Shown piece by piece: positions 1 to 9,389 of a DNA stretch of 64,000 bases; within the stretch, counting starts at the first letter, position 1; every line of letters starts with the position of its first letter. The notes beneath the pieces are model-generated. The model saw only the letters and a list, made by a program, of their open reading frames with translations. It ran no database searches and was not told the DNA's origin. Origin of the DNA: Kushneria pakistanensis (GTDB taxonomy: Bacteria; Pseudomonadota; Gammaproteobacteria; Pseudomonadales; Halomonadaceae); the NCBI RefSeq assembly GCF_014652795.1, contig NZ_BMZM01000003.1, positions 496,001 to 560,000 of the forward strand, written 5' to 3'. Made by a program: the position numbers and the translations under genes.

Positions 1-575
1 AGCAGTTCCTGGCCAATCCGCTGTGGGTGTTCAAGGTTTGGGAAGGCGGCATGAGCTTTCACGGCGGTCTCATCGGGGTACTGATCGCATCACTGCTCTA
101 TGCGCGCCGACATCGGTTGACCTTTTTTCAGCTCACCGACTTTATTGCGCCCATGGTGCCCATCGGGCTGGGGGCCGGGCGACTGGGCAACTTCATCAAT
201 CAGGAACTGCCCGGACGCGTCACGGATGTGGCCTGGGGCATGGTGTATCCCCTGTACGGCCCCGAGCCGCGGCATCCTTCCGAGCTTTACGAGTTTGCCC
301 TTGAAGGCGTGGTGCTCTTTTGCATTCTCTGGACCGTCTCACGCCAGCCGCGTCAGCGTGGTCTGATCTCGGGACTGTTTCTGATCTGCTATGGTGCCTT
401 CCGCTTTTTCATCGAATTCTTCCGCCGTCCCGACCCGCAGCTTGGTTTTATCGCCTTTGACTGGCTGACCATGGGGCAGCTCTTGTGTGTTCCCATGCTG
501 CTGGCGGGTGTGGCGCTGGTGGTCTGGTCGCGTCGTCAGGATGTTGACGACGCGCGTTCTTCTTCACAGGTATAA
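1..575 (+). CDS. lgt: Prolipoprotein diacylglyceryl transferase (3' part)
   Basis: Membrane enzyme that moves diacylglycerol from phosphatidylglycerol to the lipobox cysteine of prolipoproteins, the first step of lipoprotein maturation. The window opens inside the gene (reading frame begins at base 3), so about the first third is missing. Visible family marks are the HGGLIG segment at 60-77 and the Lgt signature [14 protein letters not shown] followed by [10 protein letters not shown] (about 178-252), then hydrophobic C-terminal segments. Stop at 573-575, 13 bp before thyA. The lgt-thyA-folA order is a common gammaproteobacterial arrangement and the three are probably co-transcribed. Confidence 0.95.
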   Translation, partial: QFLANPLWVFKVWEGGMSFHGGLIGVLIASLLYARRHRLTFFQLTDFIAPMVPIGLGAGRLGNFINQELPGRVTDVAWGMVYPLYGPEPRHPSELYEFALEGVVLFCILWTVSRQPRQRGLISGLFLICYGAFRFFIEFFRRPDPQLGFIAFDWLTMGQLLCVPMLLAGVALVVWSRRQDVDDARSSSQV

Positions 576-588
576 ACGGTTCAAGTAC

Positions 589-1383
589 ATGCAGCCCTAT
601 CTCGAACTCATGCAGCAGGTGCTCGATCATGGCGTGGAAAAACATGATCGTACGGGCGTGGGTACGCGCGCCATCTTTGGCCATCAGATGCGTTTTGATC
701 TTTCGCAGGGCTTTCCGCTTCTGACGACCAAGAAACTGCATCTGCGTTCGATCATTCATGAGCTTCTCTGGTTTTTGAGCGGCGATACCAACATTGGTTA
801 TCTCAGGGATAACGGTGTCTCCATCTGGGATGCCTGGGCCAATGACGAAGGCGAGCTGGGCCCGGTCTATGGTTATCAGTGGCGCAGCTGGCCGGCACCG
901 GGTGGCGGTCATGTCGATCAGATCAGCCGGGTCATCGAGCAGATCAAGGCGAATCCGGATTCCCGGCGCCTGATCGTGTCGGCCTGGAATCCGGCACTGG
1001 TCGATGAGATGGCGCTGCCGCCATGCCATGCGCTGTTTCAGTTTTTTGTGGCGGATGGAAAACTGTCCTGTCAGCTCTATCAGCGCAGTGGCGATATCTT
1101 TCTGGGCGTGCCCTTCAACATTGCAAGCTATGCGCTATTGACGCATATGGTGGCGCAGGTCTGTGGACTGGCGCCCGGGGAGTTCATTCATACGCTGGGC
1201 GATGCGCATCTGTACAGCAATCATATGGAACAGGCGCGCCTTCAGCTGACGCGGGCCCCTAGGCAAAGGCCGGCACTCAGGCTCAATCCTGACGTAAAGG
1301 ATATTTTTGCCTTCCGCTTTGAAGACATCGCCATTGATGACTATGACCCCCATCCGCACATTCGTGCCCAGGTGGCCGTGTAA
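589..1383 (+). CDS. thyA: Thymidylate synthase
   Basis: Methylates dUMP to dTMP using 5,10-methylenetetrahydrofolate, giving dihydrofolate. The ATG at 589 gives 264 residues, the same length as E. coli ThyA, and places the catalytic cysteine of the LPPCH motif at residue 146. An in-frame upstream start at 487 lies inside lgt and is unlikely. Other conserved blocks are RTGVGT near residue 21, the [22 protein letters not shown] region, and the C-terminal DYDPHPHI. The stop codon overlaps the folA start by one base, so the product dihydrofolate is recycled by the next gene of the same operon. Confidence 0.97.
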   Translation: MQPYLELMQQVLDHGVEKHDRTGVGTRAIFGHQMRFDLSQGFPLLTTKKLHLRSIIHELLWFLSGDTNIGYLRDNGVSIWDAWANDEGELGPVYGYQWRSWPAPGGGHVDQISRVIEQIKANPDSRRLIVSAWNPALVDEMALPPCHALFQFFVADGKLSCQLYQRSGDIFLGVPFNIASYALLTHMVAQVCGLAPGEFIHTLGDAHLYSNHMEQARLQLTRAPRQRPALRLNPDVKDIFAFRFEDIAIDDYDPHPHIRAQVAV

Positions 1384-1931
1384 TGAAACCGGAGAGCGAT
1401 ACAATGCAGGAAACACTGGTGCCTATCGCCTTCATCGCTGCCATGTCACGCAATCGCGTCATTGGCGTTGATGGCAAGCTGCCCTGGTATCTGCCCGAGG
1501 ATCTGAAGTTCTTCAAGGCAGTCACATTACACAAGCCCCTGATCATGGGACGCGCTACCTTTGCCTCCATCGGCAAGCCATTGCCCAACCGTCTCAATAT
1601 CGTGGTAACCCGTGATACCACCTTCGAGCATCCCGGGGTACGGGTATGTCATGACCTGGCGAGTGCTTTTGCACTGGCTGATGATCAGGCCATGATCGAA
1701 GGTGTTGAAGAGATCATGGTGATCGGGGGCGGTGAGATTTATCAGCAGGCGCTGCCTTGCGCTTCACGTCTTTATCTGACAGAAATTGATGTAGAGGTTG
1801 AAGGCGATACCTTTTTTCCGGCGCTGGAAAGTGACTGGCAGGAGATGGAGCGGGTAGCAGGTTCTCCCGCCGAGGAACAGCCCAGGTATGATTTTGTACG
1901 TTATGAAAGGCATGGTGTCGCAGAAAGTTGA
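1383..1931 (+). CDS. folA: Dihydrofolate reductase
   Basis: Reduces dihydrofolate to tetrahydrofolate with NADPH, completing the cycle with ThyA. DHFR marks are the AMSRNRVIG N-terminus, LPWYLPEDLKFFK with the substrate-binding Asp (residue 40 from the first Met), MGRATFASIGKPLPNR, and the VIGGGEIYQ nucleotide-binding segment. The ATG at 1383 overlaps the thyA stop. A second ATG at 1404 would remove seven non-conserved residues and equally suits the family, so the exact start is uncertain. The 182 residues are slightly more than the usual 160-170. Confidence 0.95.
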   Translation: MKPESDTMQETLVPIAFIAAMSRNRVIGVDGKLPWYLPEDLKFFKAVTLHKPLIMGRATFASIGKPLPNRLNIVVTRDTTFEHPGVRVCHDLASAFALADDQAMIEGVEEIMVIGGGEIYQQALPCASRLYLTEIDVEVEGDTFFPALESDWQEMERVAGSPAEEQPRYDFVRYERHGVAES

Positions 1932-2030
1932 GTTTTCCTTGCCGGATGATGGCTGCAAGCCCCATAAAATGATGTATGGTTCGATGGTGTTAGATGCAGG
2001 ATCCATCATGAAAACCCTTGGGAGATGGGC

Positions 2031-2819
2031 GTGAGCGACCGTTTTGATGAAGTGTTCAGGGCGCTGGAAAAGCAGGCGAGCGATCTGACAGCACGTCTGG
2101 AAAGTGCCAGAGCGCGCATTCGCGAGCTTGAAAGCACCAATCAGCAACTGACAGCGCGCCTGACACGCATTCAGCAGATGTCGGGTGCTCAGGATGCGCC
2201 TTTGCCCGCATCGCCTACGGCATCCGATGATGTTGCGACTGCCGTGCCCGTAGCTTTTGAGGGCGCAGAGACCGGCAATATCGAGTCGGCAGGCATTGAA
2301 ACTTCTCAGGCGTCTTCTCCCGAGGCCTCCGTGCCGGAAACACTGCCCATGGCTTCTTCATCGACGCCGCAAGATACATCCACCCCCTCAGAGCAAAAAA
2401 TGTCCGAAGTTGCCGATGTAGCACCGCCTGAACCCGTCCAGGAGGACATTTCACCTCAGGCGCTTTTAAAGCAGTGGTATCGCCGTTATCCCAAAACCTT
2501 TTTTGAGCGTCATACGCGTCCGCTGGCCATTGGTATTCATGAAGCACTGGCCGCACGTGAGCCCTACAGTGAGAAGCTGATTCGCCGCGCGCTGGCGGGC
2601 TATGTCAATCTTCCCCGCTATCTCAAGTCGGTTCGGGTCAATGCGGCGCGTATTGATCTGGAAGGACAGGAAGCCGGCAGGGTAGAAGAAGAGGATGCCA
2701 GACACGCGCAGGAACAGCTCAAGCGTCTGCAGGATCGCCAGCAGGAAAGGGAGGCGGAAAAGCAAAAGCGCAGACTGGCACAAAAGATGTCCGAGCTTGC
2801 CCATCTTCATCAGCGATAA
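2031..2819 (+). CDS. ProQ/FinO-domain RNA-binding protein
   Basis: Probable RNA chaperone that binds structured RNAs. The first ~50 residues look like a coiled coil (heptads such as LEKQASDLTARLESARARI), then a low-complexity acidic/Ser-Pro linker to about residue 140. The ProQ/FinO domain follows, marked by LLKQWYRRYPKTFFERH and LIRRALAGYVNLPRYLKSV, then a charged C-terminal helix rich in Arg, Glu and Lys. I chose GTG 2031 because the GGGAG at 2020-2024 is six bases upstream; the in-frame ATG at 2025 would abut that ribosome site. The coiled-coil N-terminus differs from E. coli ProQ, whose FinO domain is N-terminal. The specific RNA targets cannot be judged. Confidence 0.85.
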   Translation: MSDRFDEVFRALEKQASDLTARLESARARIRELESTNQQLTARLTRIQQMSGAQDAPLPASPTASDDVATAVPVAFEGAETGNIESAGIETSQASSPEASVPETLPMASSSTPQDTSTPSEQKMSEVADVAPPEPVQEDISPQALLKQWYRRYPKTFFERHTRPLAIGIHEALAAREPYSEKLIRRALAGYVNLPRYLKSVRVNAARIDLEGQEAGRVEEEDARHAQEQLKRLQDRQQEREAEKQKRRLAQKMSELAHLHQR

Positions 2820-2929
2820 GACCATCAAAAAAGGCAGAAAATAATCGTTATGCTGCAAATGAAATGGCACGTGTTTTGCCGGGGTATATTTGTATGATGT
2901 AACGCTTTGATGCCTTTTATTTTTACGAA

Positions 2930-2960
2930 AAAGAGCGCCCGAACAGGGCGCTCTTTTTTT
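2930..2960. terminator. Rho-independent terminator
   Basis: Stem AAAGAGCGCCC / GGGCGCTCTTT around a five-base loop, followed by a run of T on the + strand and preceded by A on the other. It lies 110 bp after the ProQ/FinO gene, so it ends that transcript or a short RNA made from the gap. Confidence 0.85.
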
Positions 2961-3070
2961 GGGTTGTGATAAAGCACTGTCATACAAAAGTAACGCGTTT
3001 GCCCCAGAATATTGGCCTGACAGCGGCGTTGTAGTCCAATAGTAAAAAGAACGAAAACGCTGTTTTTTTC

Positions 3071-3100
3071 TTGTTGCGTTAGTTAAAACGCCGTTATAAG
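3071..3100 (+). promoter_or_regulatory. Probable sigma-70 promoter of the porin gene
   Basis: TTGTTG at 3071-3076 and TATAAG at 3095-3100 with an 18-bp spacer. The TTGCGT at 3074-3079 is an alternative -35 with a 15-bp spacer. The surrounding sequence is AT-rich compared with the flanks. Confidence 0.5.
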
Positions 3101-3202
3101 GTAGCCCGGCGAGCAACAAACAATAAAAGCTCGAACGCCACCGGCTTCGGGCATCTGCTACGGCAGACAATCGAACAGTTAGCCAGTTAAGGAAAAATCA
3201 AG

Positions 3203-4348
3203 ATGAAAAAGACGCTCTTAGCGACTGCGATTGCCGGTGCGCTCGGCACGATGGCGGCTGGTGCCCAGGCGGCCACGGTTTACAATCAGGACGGTTCCAA
3301 GATGGACGTTTACGGTAACGTTCAGCTGGGATGGGTGAACACTAAAGAGGGTGATGGCCAAACGACTGATGAGCTTTTCGACAACGGTTCTACTGTTGGG
3401 TTCCGTGGCGAGCACATCATTAATCCGGATTTGACCGGCTATTTCCGTGCCGAATTCGAATTCAATGCCGATCAGCAGAAAGGTTATTACGCTGCTGGTG
3501 GTTCTAATTCCAGTGCTTCCGGTCTTTCCAAGGGTGACCAGGCTTACCTGGGTTTGACGGGTAGTTTCGGTGATCTGCGTATTGGTTCCTGGGATGACCT
3601 GCTCAATGACTGGGTTCAGGATCCTGTCTCCAACAATGAATACTTTAGTAATACTACCAGCGGTAATGATATCGGCGGTGGTACTTATCGCGAAGGTAAC
3701 AAGATTACTTATACGTCGCCAATTCTGAGTGGGCTGCAGTTCGCTGTTGGTACCCGTTATTATGGTGATGCTGAAGATACTCAAGAGTTTCAAAACAACG
3801 TTAGAGATCGCGCAGGTTTGGATGGGCAGTTCCAGACCAAGGACGGTGGAAGTGCCGCCTTGTTCGGTGGGTTGCGTTACATGTTTGGTGATTGGACGCT
3901 GGCTGCGGTCTACGACAATCTGAGGAATTTTGAGTACATTGATGCCGACGGCGATGACCACACCTATGGTCAGCAGTTTGGTCTGAATGCAACTTGGCAA
4001 ATGAATGATGATCTGCGTATTGCTGCCAAATGGGAGCAGGTGCACGGCCAGTGGGAAGATGATGCTAATGCTGATCGTTACGGCATTGGTGCGCGCTATA
4101 GCTACGGTACCGGGGATCTCTACGGTTCTTATCAGCATGTTAGGGCAGAGCGTAATGCCGTTGCTCTTGTCGATCCGGATTCTTTCTCCGGTATTGATCA
4201 GGGCGGTGACAAGAGCTACAACGAGTTTGTGCTGGGCGCGACCTATAACCTGAGTAGCCAGATGTACGTCTGGCTGGAAGGCGCCAAGTACGACCGTGAT
4301 AACAACACTGGTGATGGTTTCGGCACCGGTATCGCCTACAGCTTCTAA
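3203..4348 (+). CDS. Outer-membrane general porin
   Basis: Trimeric 16-strand diffusion porin of the gammaproteobacterial OmpC/OmpF type. The first 23 residues are a Sec signal peptide (MKKTLLATAIAGALGTMAAGAQA, cut before ATVYN). The mature protein starts with the typical DGSKMDVYGNVQLGW strand, alternates polar and aromatic residues throughout and ends in ...GTGIAYSF with the C-terminal Phe needed for BAM insertion. The length of 381 is normal. It has its own promoter, a long leader and a strong terminator, which suggests high monocistronic expression. The codon use is slightly more AT-rich than its neighbours. Ion selectivity cannot be told from sequence alone. Confidence 0.93.
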   Translation: MKKTLLATAIAGALGTMAAGAQAATVYNQDGSKMDVYGNVQLGWVNTKEGDGQTTDELFDNGSTVGFRGEHIINPDLTGYFRAEFEFNADQQKGYYAAGGSNSSASGLSKGDQAYLGLTGSFGDLRIGSWDDLLNDWVQDPVSNNEYFSNTTSGNDIGGGTYREGNKITYTSPILSGLQFAVGTRYYGDAEDTQEFQNNVRDRAGLDGQFQTKDGGSAALFGGLRYMFGDWTLAAVYDNLRNFEYIDADGDDHTYGQQFGLNATWQMNDDLRIAAKWEQVHGQWEDDANADRYGIGARYSYGTGDLYGSYQHVRAERNAVALVDPDSFSGIDQGGDKSYNEFVLGATYNLSSQMYVWLEGAKYDRDNNTGDGFGTGIAYSF

Positions 4349-4390
4349 GCACCTGTCCTGATAGTCTTCATGACTTTCAAGACACACAGG

Positions 4391-4419
4391 AAACCGGCCC
4401 CTATGGGGTCGGTTTTTTT
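4391..4419 (+). terminator. Rho-independent terminator of the porin gene
   Basis: Stem AAACCGGCCCC / GGGGTCGGTTT (one G-T pair) with a three-base loop and a run of seven T. Confidence 0.9.
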
Positions 4420-4497
4420 GTGGGCAATATTCTCGACATGTTCCAAAGCGAAGTTCGCTCGGTCATCATTTAAAAAAGCGCCTTTATTCTGCAATGT

Positions 4498-4514
4498 CGC
4501 CATATGATATGGCG
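4498..4514. promoter_or_regulatory. Perfect 17-bp palindrome, candidate operator
   Basis: CGCCATAT-G-ATATGGCG, eight-base arms about a single central base. It is immediately followed by TACAAT (4517-4522), a good -10 hexamer, though no clear -35 is seen. It lies 156 bp before the efflux operon in the otherwise featureless 4349-4669 gap, so it is a candidate binding site for that operon's regulator. The regulator gene itself is not adjacent. Confidence 0.4.
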
Positions 4515-4669
4515 CGTACAATGCAGCGGTTATCGAATGGGCGCTTTTCAATAGCGCTGGATTCATGGCGCTGCACTATGCTTCAGGCACTTCATTTTCG
4601 ATGAGCCCGCCATCATGAAAACGCCTTTCGTGGCCCAGGTGTTTGACAGGATAGAGACAGGAGAAGGGC

Positions 4670-4879
4670 GTGTTACTGCGTGAACTTACCATTGGCGGTG
4701 TCTTCATCAGTCCGATGCTGCTGTTTGCGCTGGTGTCCCTGGTGATTTCGGCGTTACTGCGAACCGTGATGCACAAGGCAGGTCTGACACGCTGGGTATG
4801 GCAGGAGGCGTGGTTCGATGTAAGTCTGTTCGTGATTGTGCTGGCCGTGGTGACCTACCTTTCAAGTCATGTGTTGTAG
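4670..4879 (+). CDS. DUF1656 small membrane protein (AaeX-like)
   Basis: A 69-residue inner-membrane protein with two predicted transmembrane helices (about residues 10-30 and 48-66). It matches the DUF1656/AaeX type that always accompanies AaeAB-like aromatic acid efflux pumps. The start is a GTG at 4670 behind an AGGAGAAGG ribosome site. It is the first gene of a three-gene operon, 13 bp before the membrane-fusion gene. Its molecular role is unknown in the family. Confidence 0.85.
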   Translation: MLLRELTIGGVFISPMLLFALVSLVISALLRTVMHKAGLTRWVWQEAWFDVSLFVIVLAVVTYLSSHVL

Positions 4880-4892
4880 AAGCGAAACCTGA

Positions 4893-5870
4893 ATGCGCAC
4901 GATTATTAGAGTCTTCATTACGCTGGTGCTGGCAGCCGTTGCCATCGCACTGGGTGTCTGGCTGTGGCAGTACTACATGTATACACCCTGGACACGCGAT
5001 GCCCGCGTTCGGGCTGATATTGTCACCATCGCGCCTGATGTCTCGGGCTGGGTCATGGATCTAAATGCCCATGACAATCAGCAGGTGAAGGCCGGTGATG
5101 TGCTCTTTACCGTCAACCACGAGCGCTATGAAGCGGCCGTGCGTCAGGCCGAGGCGACGCTGGCCAATCGGGAGTACTCTTACCAGCTCAACGAGAATGA
5201 GTATGAGCGTCGTCGCAGCCTGGGCAGCAACGCCATCAGCACCGAGAATCGCCAGACCGCCAAACTCAATGCGCAGATCGCCAGGGCCCAGCGCGATCTT
5301 GCTCAGGCGCAGCTCGACAGTGCACGCATAGATCTGGATCGTAGCGTAGTGACATCGCCGGTCGATGGCTCGGTAATCAACCTGCAGCTGCGCCAGGGCA
5401 ACTATGTCAGCCAGGGTAACGCCCAGATGTCGATTGTGCGCGACGGCTCGTTTTATATCACCGCCTATTTCGAGGAGACCAAGATCCCCTCGATCGATAT
5501 CGGTGACAGCGCCAGCATCTGGCTGATGGGCGGTGATCAGGAGATGCAGGGGCATGTGGTCAGTATCGGTCGCGGGATCGCCAACACCAACACCACGCCC
5601 GACGGGCAGCTCCTGCCGCAGGTGCAGCAGACCTTTACCTGGGTACGCCTGTCCCAGCGTATCCCTGTGGATATCGCCATCGATCATATCCCGGACGGTG
5701 TGTATCTGAGTTCGGGCATGACCGCCAGCGTGCGCATCGATGACCAGGATCGACAGGATGAGGGTGTGGACGGTGTACGGCCACAGGGCATGGGCAACAG
5801 CGGCGAGCAGGCCCGTAATCCCGATATTCCACCGGCGACCACCGGTGACGTCGAGCAGCAGGATCCCTGA
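4893..5870 (+). CDS. HlyD-family periplasmic adaptor of efflux pump (AaeA-like)
   Basis: Membrane-fusion protein linking the inner-membrane FUSC transporter to the outside. One N-terminal transmembrane anchor (residues ~5-27), then a biotinyl-lipoyl half (APDVSGWVMDLNAHDNQQVKAG), an alpha-helical hairpin (~75-145) and the matching lipoyl half (VTSPVDGSVINLQLRQG), then a beta-barrel domain. The C-terminal ~45 residues are a polar, probably disordered tail. At 325 residues it is close to AaeA (310). It ends two bases before the next gene, so translation is likely coupled. Confidence 0.9.
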   Translation: MRTIIRVFITLVLAAVAIALGVWLWQYYMYTPWTRDARVRADIVTIAPDVSGWVMDLNAHDNQQVKAGDVLFTVNHERYEAAVRQAEATLANREYSYQLNENEYERRRSLGSNAISTENRQTAKLNAQIARAQRDLAQAQLDSARIDLDRSVVTSPVDGSVINLQLRQGNYVSQGNAQMSIVRDGSFYITAYFEETKIPSIDIGDSASIWLMGGDQEMQGHVVSIGRGIANTNTTPDGQLLPQVQQTFTWVRLSQRIPVDIAIDHIPDGVYLSSGMTASVRIDDQDRQDEGVDGVRPQGMGNSGEQARNPDIPPATTGDVEQQDP

Positions 5871-5872
5871 TC

Positions 5873-7969
5873 ATGGCTCTTGGCCCCTGGGGGCGCGTCT
5901 ATCTCACGCCTGACATCAACACCCTCAAGTTTGCGACCAAGGGTCTGGTGGCCATGGCCCTGTCGCTTTATCTCGCCATGGAGATGCAGCTGGACCGTCC
6001 CTACTGGGCGCTGATTTCGGCCGTATTTCTGCAGATTCGCCCCCAGAGCGGGCTGGTGATCGAAAAGGGGTTTTGTCAGATCGGCGGCACCGTGATCGGT
6101 GGGGGAGTAGGCGTCCTGATCATGGCGCTGAGCATGCAGATGCCGGCCATGGCGCTGATGCTGTTGATGGTCTGGATCTTTATCTGTGCCACCTCTTCGG
6201 CGCTGACCCGTAACTTCAATCTGACCTACGGCTTTGCGATGGGGGCCGCCACGGCCATTCTTGTCGTGGTACTGACCATCGTTAATGACAACTCAAGTCA
6301 GGGTGTTTTTGACATTGCCGTGGCGCGTGTCAGCGAGATCGTACTGGGGGCGACCTGCGCCACGCTTGTCAGCATGCTGCTCTGGCCCGACCGGGTCAGA
6401 TACATCATCCACAGCCACGCCAACACGGTCATCGATCAGACCTTCAAGGCGCTTTCCATGCATCTTGATGCCAGTGTCTCGATGACAGATGCACGCGCGC
6501 AGATCATGTCCGCACTTGAGCAGGCGCTGACGCTCAACAATGACAGCAGTGCCGTTATTTATGAAGGCCCGCACGGCCCCGGGCGCGCCCGGGCCGCCTA
6601 CCTGCTATCCCAGCGGGCCCTGTCCATGATGGCTGAAATGCAGACCTACGCCCGCTTGGTGCGTGAGCGACCGACACTGGCAAGTGAGGCGTTTGATGAA
6701 GCGCTCAGGGACATCCGCGATACCATGGAGCGGGTCCGTTCACGCCAGACCTACAGCGAGCGCAAGCGCGAGATCAACAGTCTTCGACAGCGGATTCAAA
6801 AGGCTGAGTTGCATCGCCAGGGGACGCCGCTGGCACGACGCATGGCGCAGGGGCTGCTGATGCTGCTGGGTTATGCCAGTGTCATGGTCGAGGCCCATCA
6901 CGCCATCAACGATGCCGAAAATACCCGGCTCAAGGCGCCACGCCTGTCACGCCATCGTGACTATATGCCGGCATTGACCATCGGCATTCGATCCAGCCTG
7001 CTGTTTGCCATTGGTTCGATCATCTATGTGTCGACTCAGTGGGGCTCGGGTGTGCTGATGATGGTGATGCCCGTCATCTTTGGCACCATGTTTGCCTCCT
7101 TCCCCGCACCGACCGTCATGCTGGGCAAGGTCATGAAGGGGGGGGCCGTCGGTGCCATGGCGGCACTGGTGTTTGGCAATATTCTGCTGGCACAGGCTCC
7201 TCACGAGTACCCCATGCTGGTCATGGTGTTCGGGGCGCCGCTCTTTCTGGGGCTGATGGCACTCAATAACCGCCCCGTGCTGGCTAACGGACTGGGCTTT
7301 TGTATCATCTACACCATTCTGACCATGCCCAGTAACAGCATGACCTTCGATATCAGCAGCTTCATGGATCGCACGCTGGCCATCGCGCTGGGGCTCACCA
7401 TCCTCTATACCGTCTTTCGGATCGTGCCTTCCCCCAATGCTCTGGTACTGCGCCGACGTGCCATTCGTGCCATTACCGATGACATGGATCAGCTCTGGGC
7501 GCGTTCGTGCAAACACTCGCGTGAACGAGCGGCAGACTGGTTCAACGGTCGCATGGTGGAGCGTGTGCAGCGTCTGGCCAACTTCGACAGTCAGCTGCCG
7601 GAAGAAGAGCGCTATCTGCTGGATCTGGGCATGACCGGTCTGAACCTGGGTCATGTGATTCTGGCCAACTATCGCCGGGTCACCAGCCTGGACGATACCC
7701 CACCGACCCGGGCTGCCCTGAAGCAGTGGCAGACGGCCCTGGCCCACGCTTACCAGGCCTGCGCCTGGGGCGATTTTGATGAACGCTTCACTGACGCCAG
7801 TCAGGCGTTGCTGGAGAGATTGCGCGAGGCCGGTGAGATGGAAGAAGAGCAGATCGAACTGGTGGAAGGCATGATCAAGCGTCTGGATATCACGCTGCAT
7901 CGCTTTGCGCGGATGAGCAGCAGTCGTGATCAGCGCGACATCGATATGGCCGTGCAGCAGGTGCCATAA
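5873..7969 (+). CDS. FUSC-family inner-membrane efflux transporter (AaeB-like)
   Basis: Putative exporter of aromatic carboxylic acids or similar weak acids. A first hydrophobic block (about residues 20-165, ~6 helices), a long soluble helical region (~170-355), a second six-helix block (~360-510) and a C-terminal soluble domain make the duplicated FUSC architecture. The length of 698 is in the AaeB/YccS range (650-720). The DUF1656-HlyD-FUSC order is diagnostic for this pump class. The substrate is inferred only from family membership. Confidence 0.9.
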   Translation: MALGPWGRVYLTPDINTLKFATKGLVAMALSLYLAMEMQLDRPYWALISAVFLQIRPQSGLVIEKGFCQIGGTVIGGGVGVLIMALSMQMPAMALMLLMVWIFICATSSALTRNFNLTYGFAMGAATAILVVVLTIVNDNSSQGVFDIAVARVSEIVLGATCATLVSMLLWPDRVRYIIHSHANTVIDQTFKALSMHLDASVSMTDARAQIMSALEQALTLNNDSSAVIYEGPHGPGRARAAYLLSQRALSMMAEMQTYARLVRERPTLASEAFDEALRDIRDTMERVRSRQTYSERKREINSLRQRIQKAELHRQGTPLARRMAQGLLMLLGYASVMVEAHHAINDAENTRLKAPRLSRHRDYMPALTIGIRSSLLFAIGSIIYVSTQWGSGVLMMVMPVIFGTMFASFPAPTVMLGKVMKGGAVGAMAALVFGNILLAQAPHEYPMLVMVFGAPLFLGLMALNNRPVLANGLGFCIIYTILTMPSNSMTFDISSFMDRTLAIALGLTILYTVFRIVPSPNALVLRRRAIRAITDDMDQLWARSCKHSRERAADWFNGRMVERVQRLANFDSQLPEEERYLLDLGMTGLNLGHVILANYRRVTSLDDTPPTRAALKQWQTALAHAYQACAWGDFDERFTDASQALLERLREAGEMEEEQIELVEGMIKRLDITLHRFARMSSSRDQRDIDMAVQQVP

Positions 7970-7993
7970 GTGCCGCGGTAATTGGTGACTGTC

Positions 7994-8024
7994 AAGGCGG
8001 TGCACAGATGTGCACCGCCTTTTT
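7994..8024 (+). terminator. Rho-independent terminator of the efflux operon
   Basis: Stem AAGGCGGTGCA / TGCACCGCCTT with a short loop and five T. It starts 25 bp after the FUSC stop codon. Confidence 0.9.
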
Positions 8025-8064
8025 AATGTGTGTTAGCCCCCGGACGGTTGTACTCGTCAAGGCT

Positions 8065-8091
8065 TTGACCCTATTGCTCGTGTGCACTAAT
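8065..8091 (+). promoter_or_regulatory. Tentative promoter of ackA
   Basis: TTGACC at 8065-8070 is a good -35. The -10 is poor: ACTAAT (8086-8091, 15-bp spacer) or TAATCC (8088-8093, 17-bp spacer). Confidence 0.3.
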
Positions 8092-8165
8092 CCTTTAGGG
8101 GGGCCATTGATGACCGCTGTCTGATATGGGCGCGAATCACCGCATCTCGAGCAGGGTAAAATGCT

Positions 8166-9389
8166 ATGGCAAACGAGGCAGCGCCAGTCATTATCGTGGT
8201 CAACGCAGGCTCTTCAAGCCTCAAGCTCTCGGTGTATTTTCTGGAAGATGACGATGCGCTGCGTCTGGCCGCACATGGTGCCATTGAAGAGATTGGCGCC
8301 GATGCGCCACATCTTCAGGCGCATATGGCCGATGGCAACGATATCGCTGATGAATCCCTGTCAAAAGAGCAGGTTGGCGATCATCGCGCGGCCTATCAGG
8401 TGCTGCGCGAGCGTGTGACGCAGGCCCTTGATAATGTACGCCCGGTAGCCGTAGGGCATCGCGTCCTCCATGGCGGGCGCGATTTCAGTGACCCGGTGGT
8501 GATCGATGAGCAGGTCCGCCGGCGCCTTGATGAGCTGATTGCGCTGGCCCCTCTGCATCAGCCCCATAATCTGACCGGGATTGACGCCGTTTCGCGCTAC
8601 GCCCCCGACGTGCTGCAGGTAGCCTGTTTCGATACGGCCTTTCATCATCAGCGCCCTGAAGTGTCCATGATGACCGGGCTGCCCTGGTTTTGGTTTGAAA
8701 AGGGCCTTCAGCGCTACGGCTTTCATGGCCTCTCCTATGAATACATCGCCCAGCGTTTGCCCGAGCTGGATCCGACGCTGTCCAAAGGGCACGTGATCGT
8801 GGCGCATCTGGGCAATGGCGCCAGCCTGTGCGCCATGAGCAACTGCCAGAGCATGGAAACCACCATGAGTTTTACGGCGCTGGACGGCCTGCCCATGGGA
8901 ACGCGCTGCGGCGCGCTGGATCCGGGTACCGTGCTGTACCTTCAGCAGCAACATGACCTTGATCATGATGCCCTGCAGGACATGCTCTACAAGGAGTCGG
9001 GGCTCAAGGGCATTTCGGGTATCAGCAGCAACATGCAGACCCTGCTGGATGACGACTCGCCAGAGGCACGACGTGCCATTGATTTTTTTGTCTATCGCAC
9101 CGCTCAGGAGGTCGGACGCATGGCTGTGGCCCTGGGCGGCTTTGATGGTCTTGTGTTTACCGGCGGGATCGGTGAACACGCCGCGCCCATTCGCCAGGCG
9201 ATCGTTGAAAGACTCAAGGCGCTCTTTCCAGTGGCGCTGGATCATGAGGCCAACAAGGGCGATGACCCCGACATCATTTCGACAGACGAAAGCACCATTA
9301 CCGTCAGGGTTATCTCCACCGATGAAGAAGGCATGCTGGCACGCCATACCGTCAGTCTTCTGCGCAAGCACACGGATAAGGGCGAATGA
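8166..9389 (+). CDS. ackA: Acetate kinase
   Basis: Interconverts acetyl phosphate + ADP and acetate + ATP. Family marks are NAGSSSLKLSV near the N-terminus, HRVLHGG, VACFDTAFHH, the LGNGAS loop, MGTRCGALDPG and FTGGIGEH near the C-terminus. The length of 407 is normal. The start ATG at 8166 has an AGCAGGG ribosome site. It is paired with phosphoketolase rather than with phosphotransacetylase, so here it most likely cashes the acetyl phosphate made by Xfp. The last 52 codons and the stop are inside the first copy of a 195-bp tandem duplication. Confidence 0.95.
   Translation: MANEAAPVIIVVNAGSSSLKLSVYFLEDDDALRLAAHGAIEEIGADAPHLQAHMADGNDIADESLSKEQVGDHRAAYQVLRERVTQALDNVRPVAVGHRVLHGGRDFSDPVVIDEQVRRRLDELIALAPLHQPHNLTGIDAVSRYAPDVLQVACFDTAFHHQRPEVSMMTGLPWFWFEKGLQRYGFHGLSYEYIAQRLPELDPTLSKGHVIVAHLGNGASLCAMSNCQSMETTMSFTALDGLPMGTRCGALDPGTVLYLQQQHDLDHDALQDMLYKESGLKGISGISSNMQTLLDDDSPEARRAIDFFVYRTAQEVGRMAVALGGFDGLVFTGGIGEHAAPIRQAIVERLKALFPVALDHEANKGDDPDIISTDESTITVRVISTDEEGMLARHTVSLLRKHTDKGE

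Larger units (their letters stand above)
2820..3202. other. Intergenic region upstream of the major porin
   Basis: This 383-bp gap holds a strong hairpin terminator (2930-2960), a probable sigma-70 promoter for the porin (3071-3100) and a long untranslated leader of about 95 bases. A TAAGGA ribosome site (3188-3193) precedes the porin ATG. No credible coding frame is seen. Confidence 0.6.

Noticed and set aside
3218-4387. Open frame of 389 codons antisense to the porin
   Set aside because: The + strand has a signal peptide, barrel pattern and terminal Phe. The antisense reading is an Ile/Thr/Val-rich mirror without motifs.
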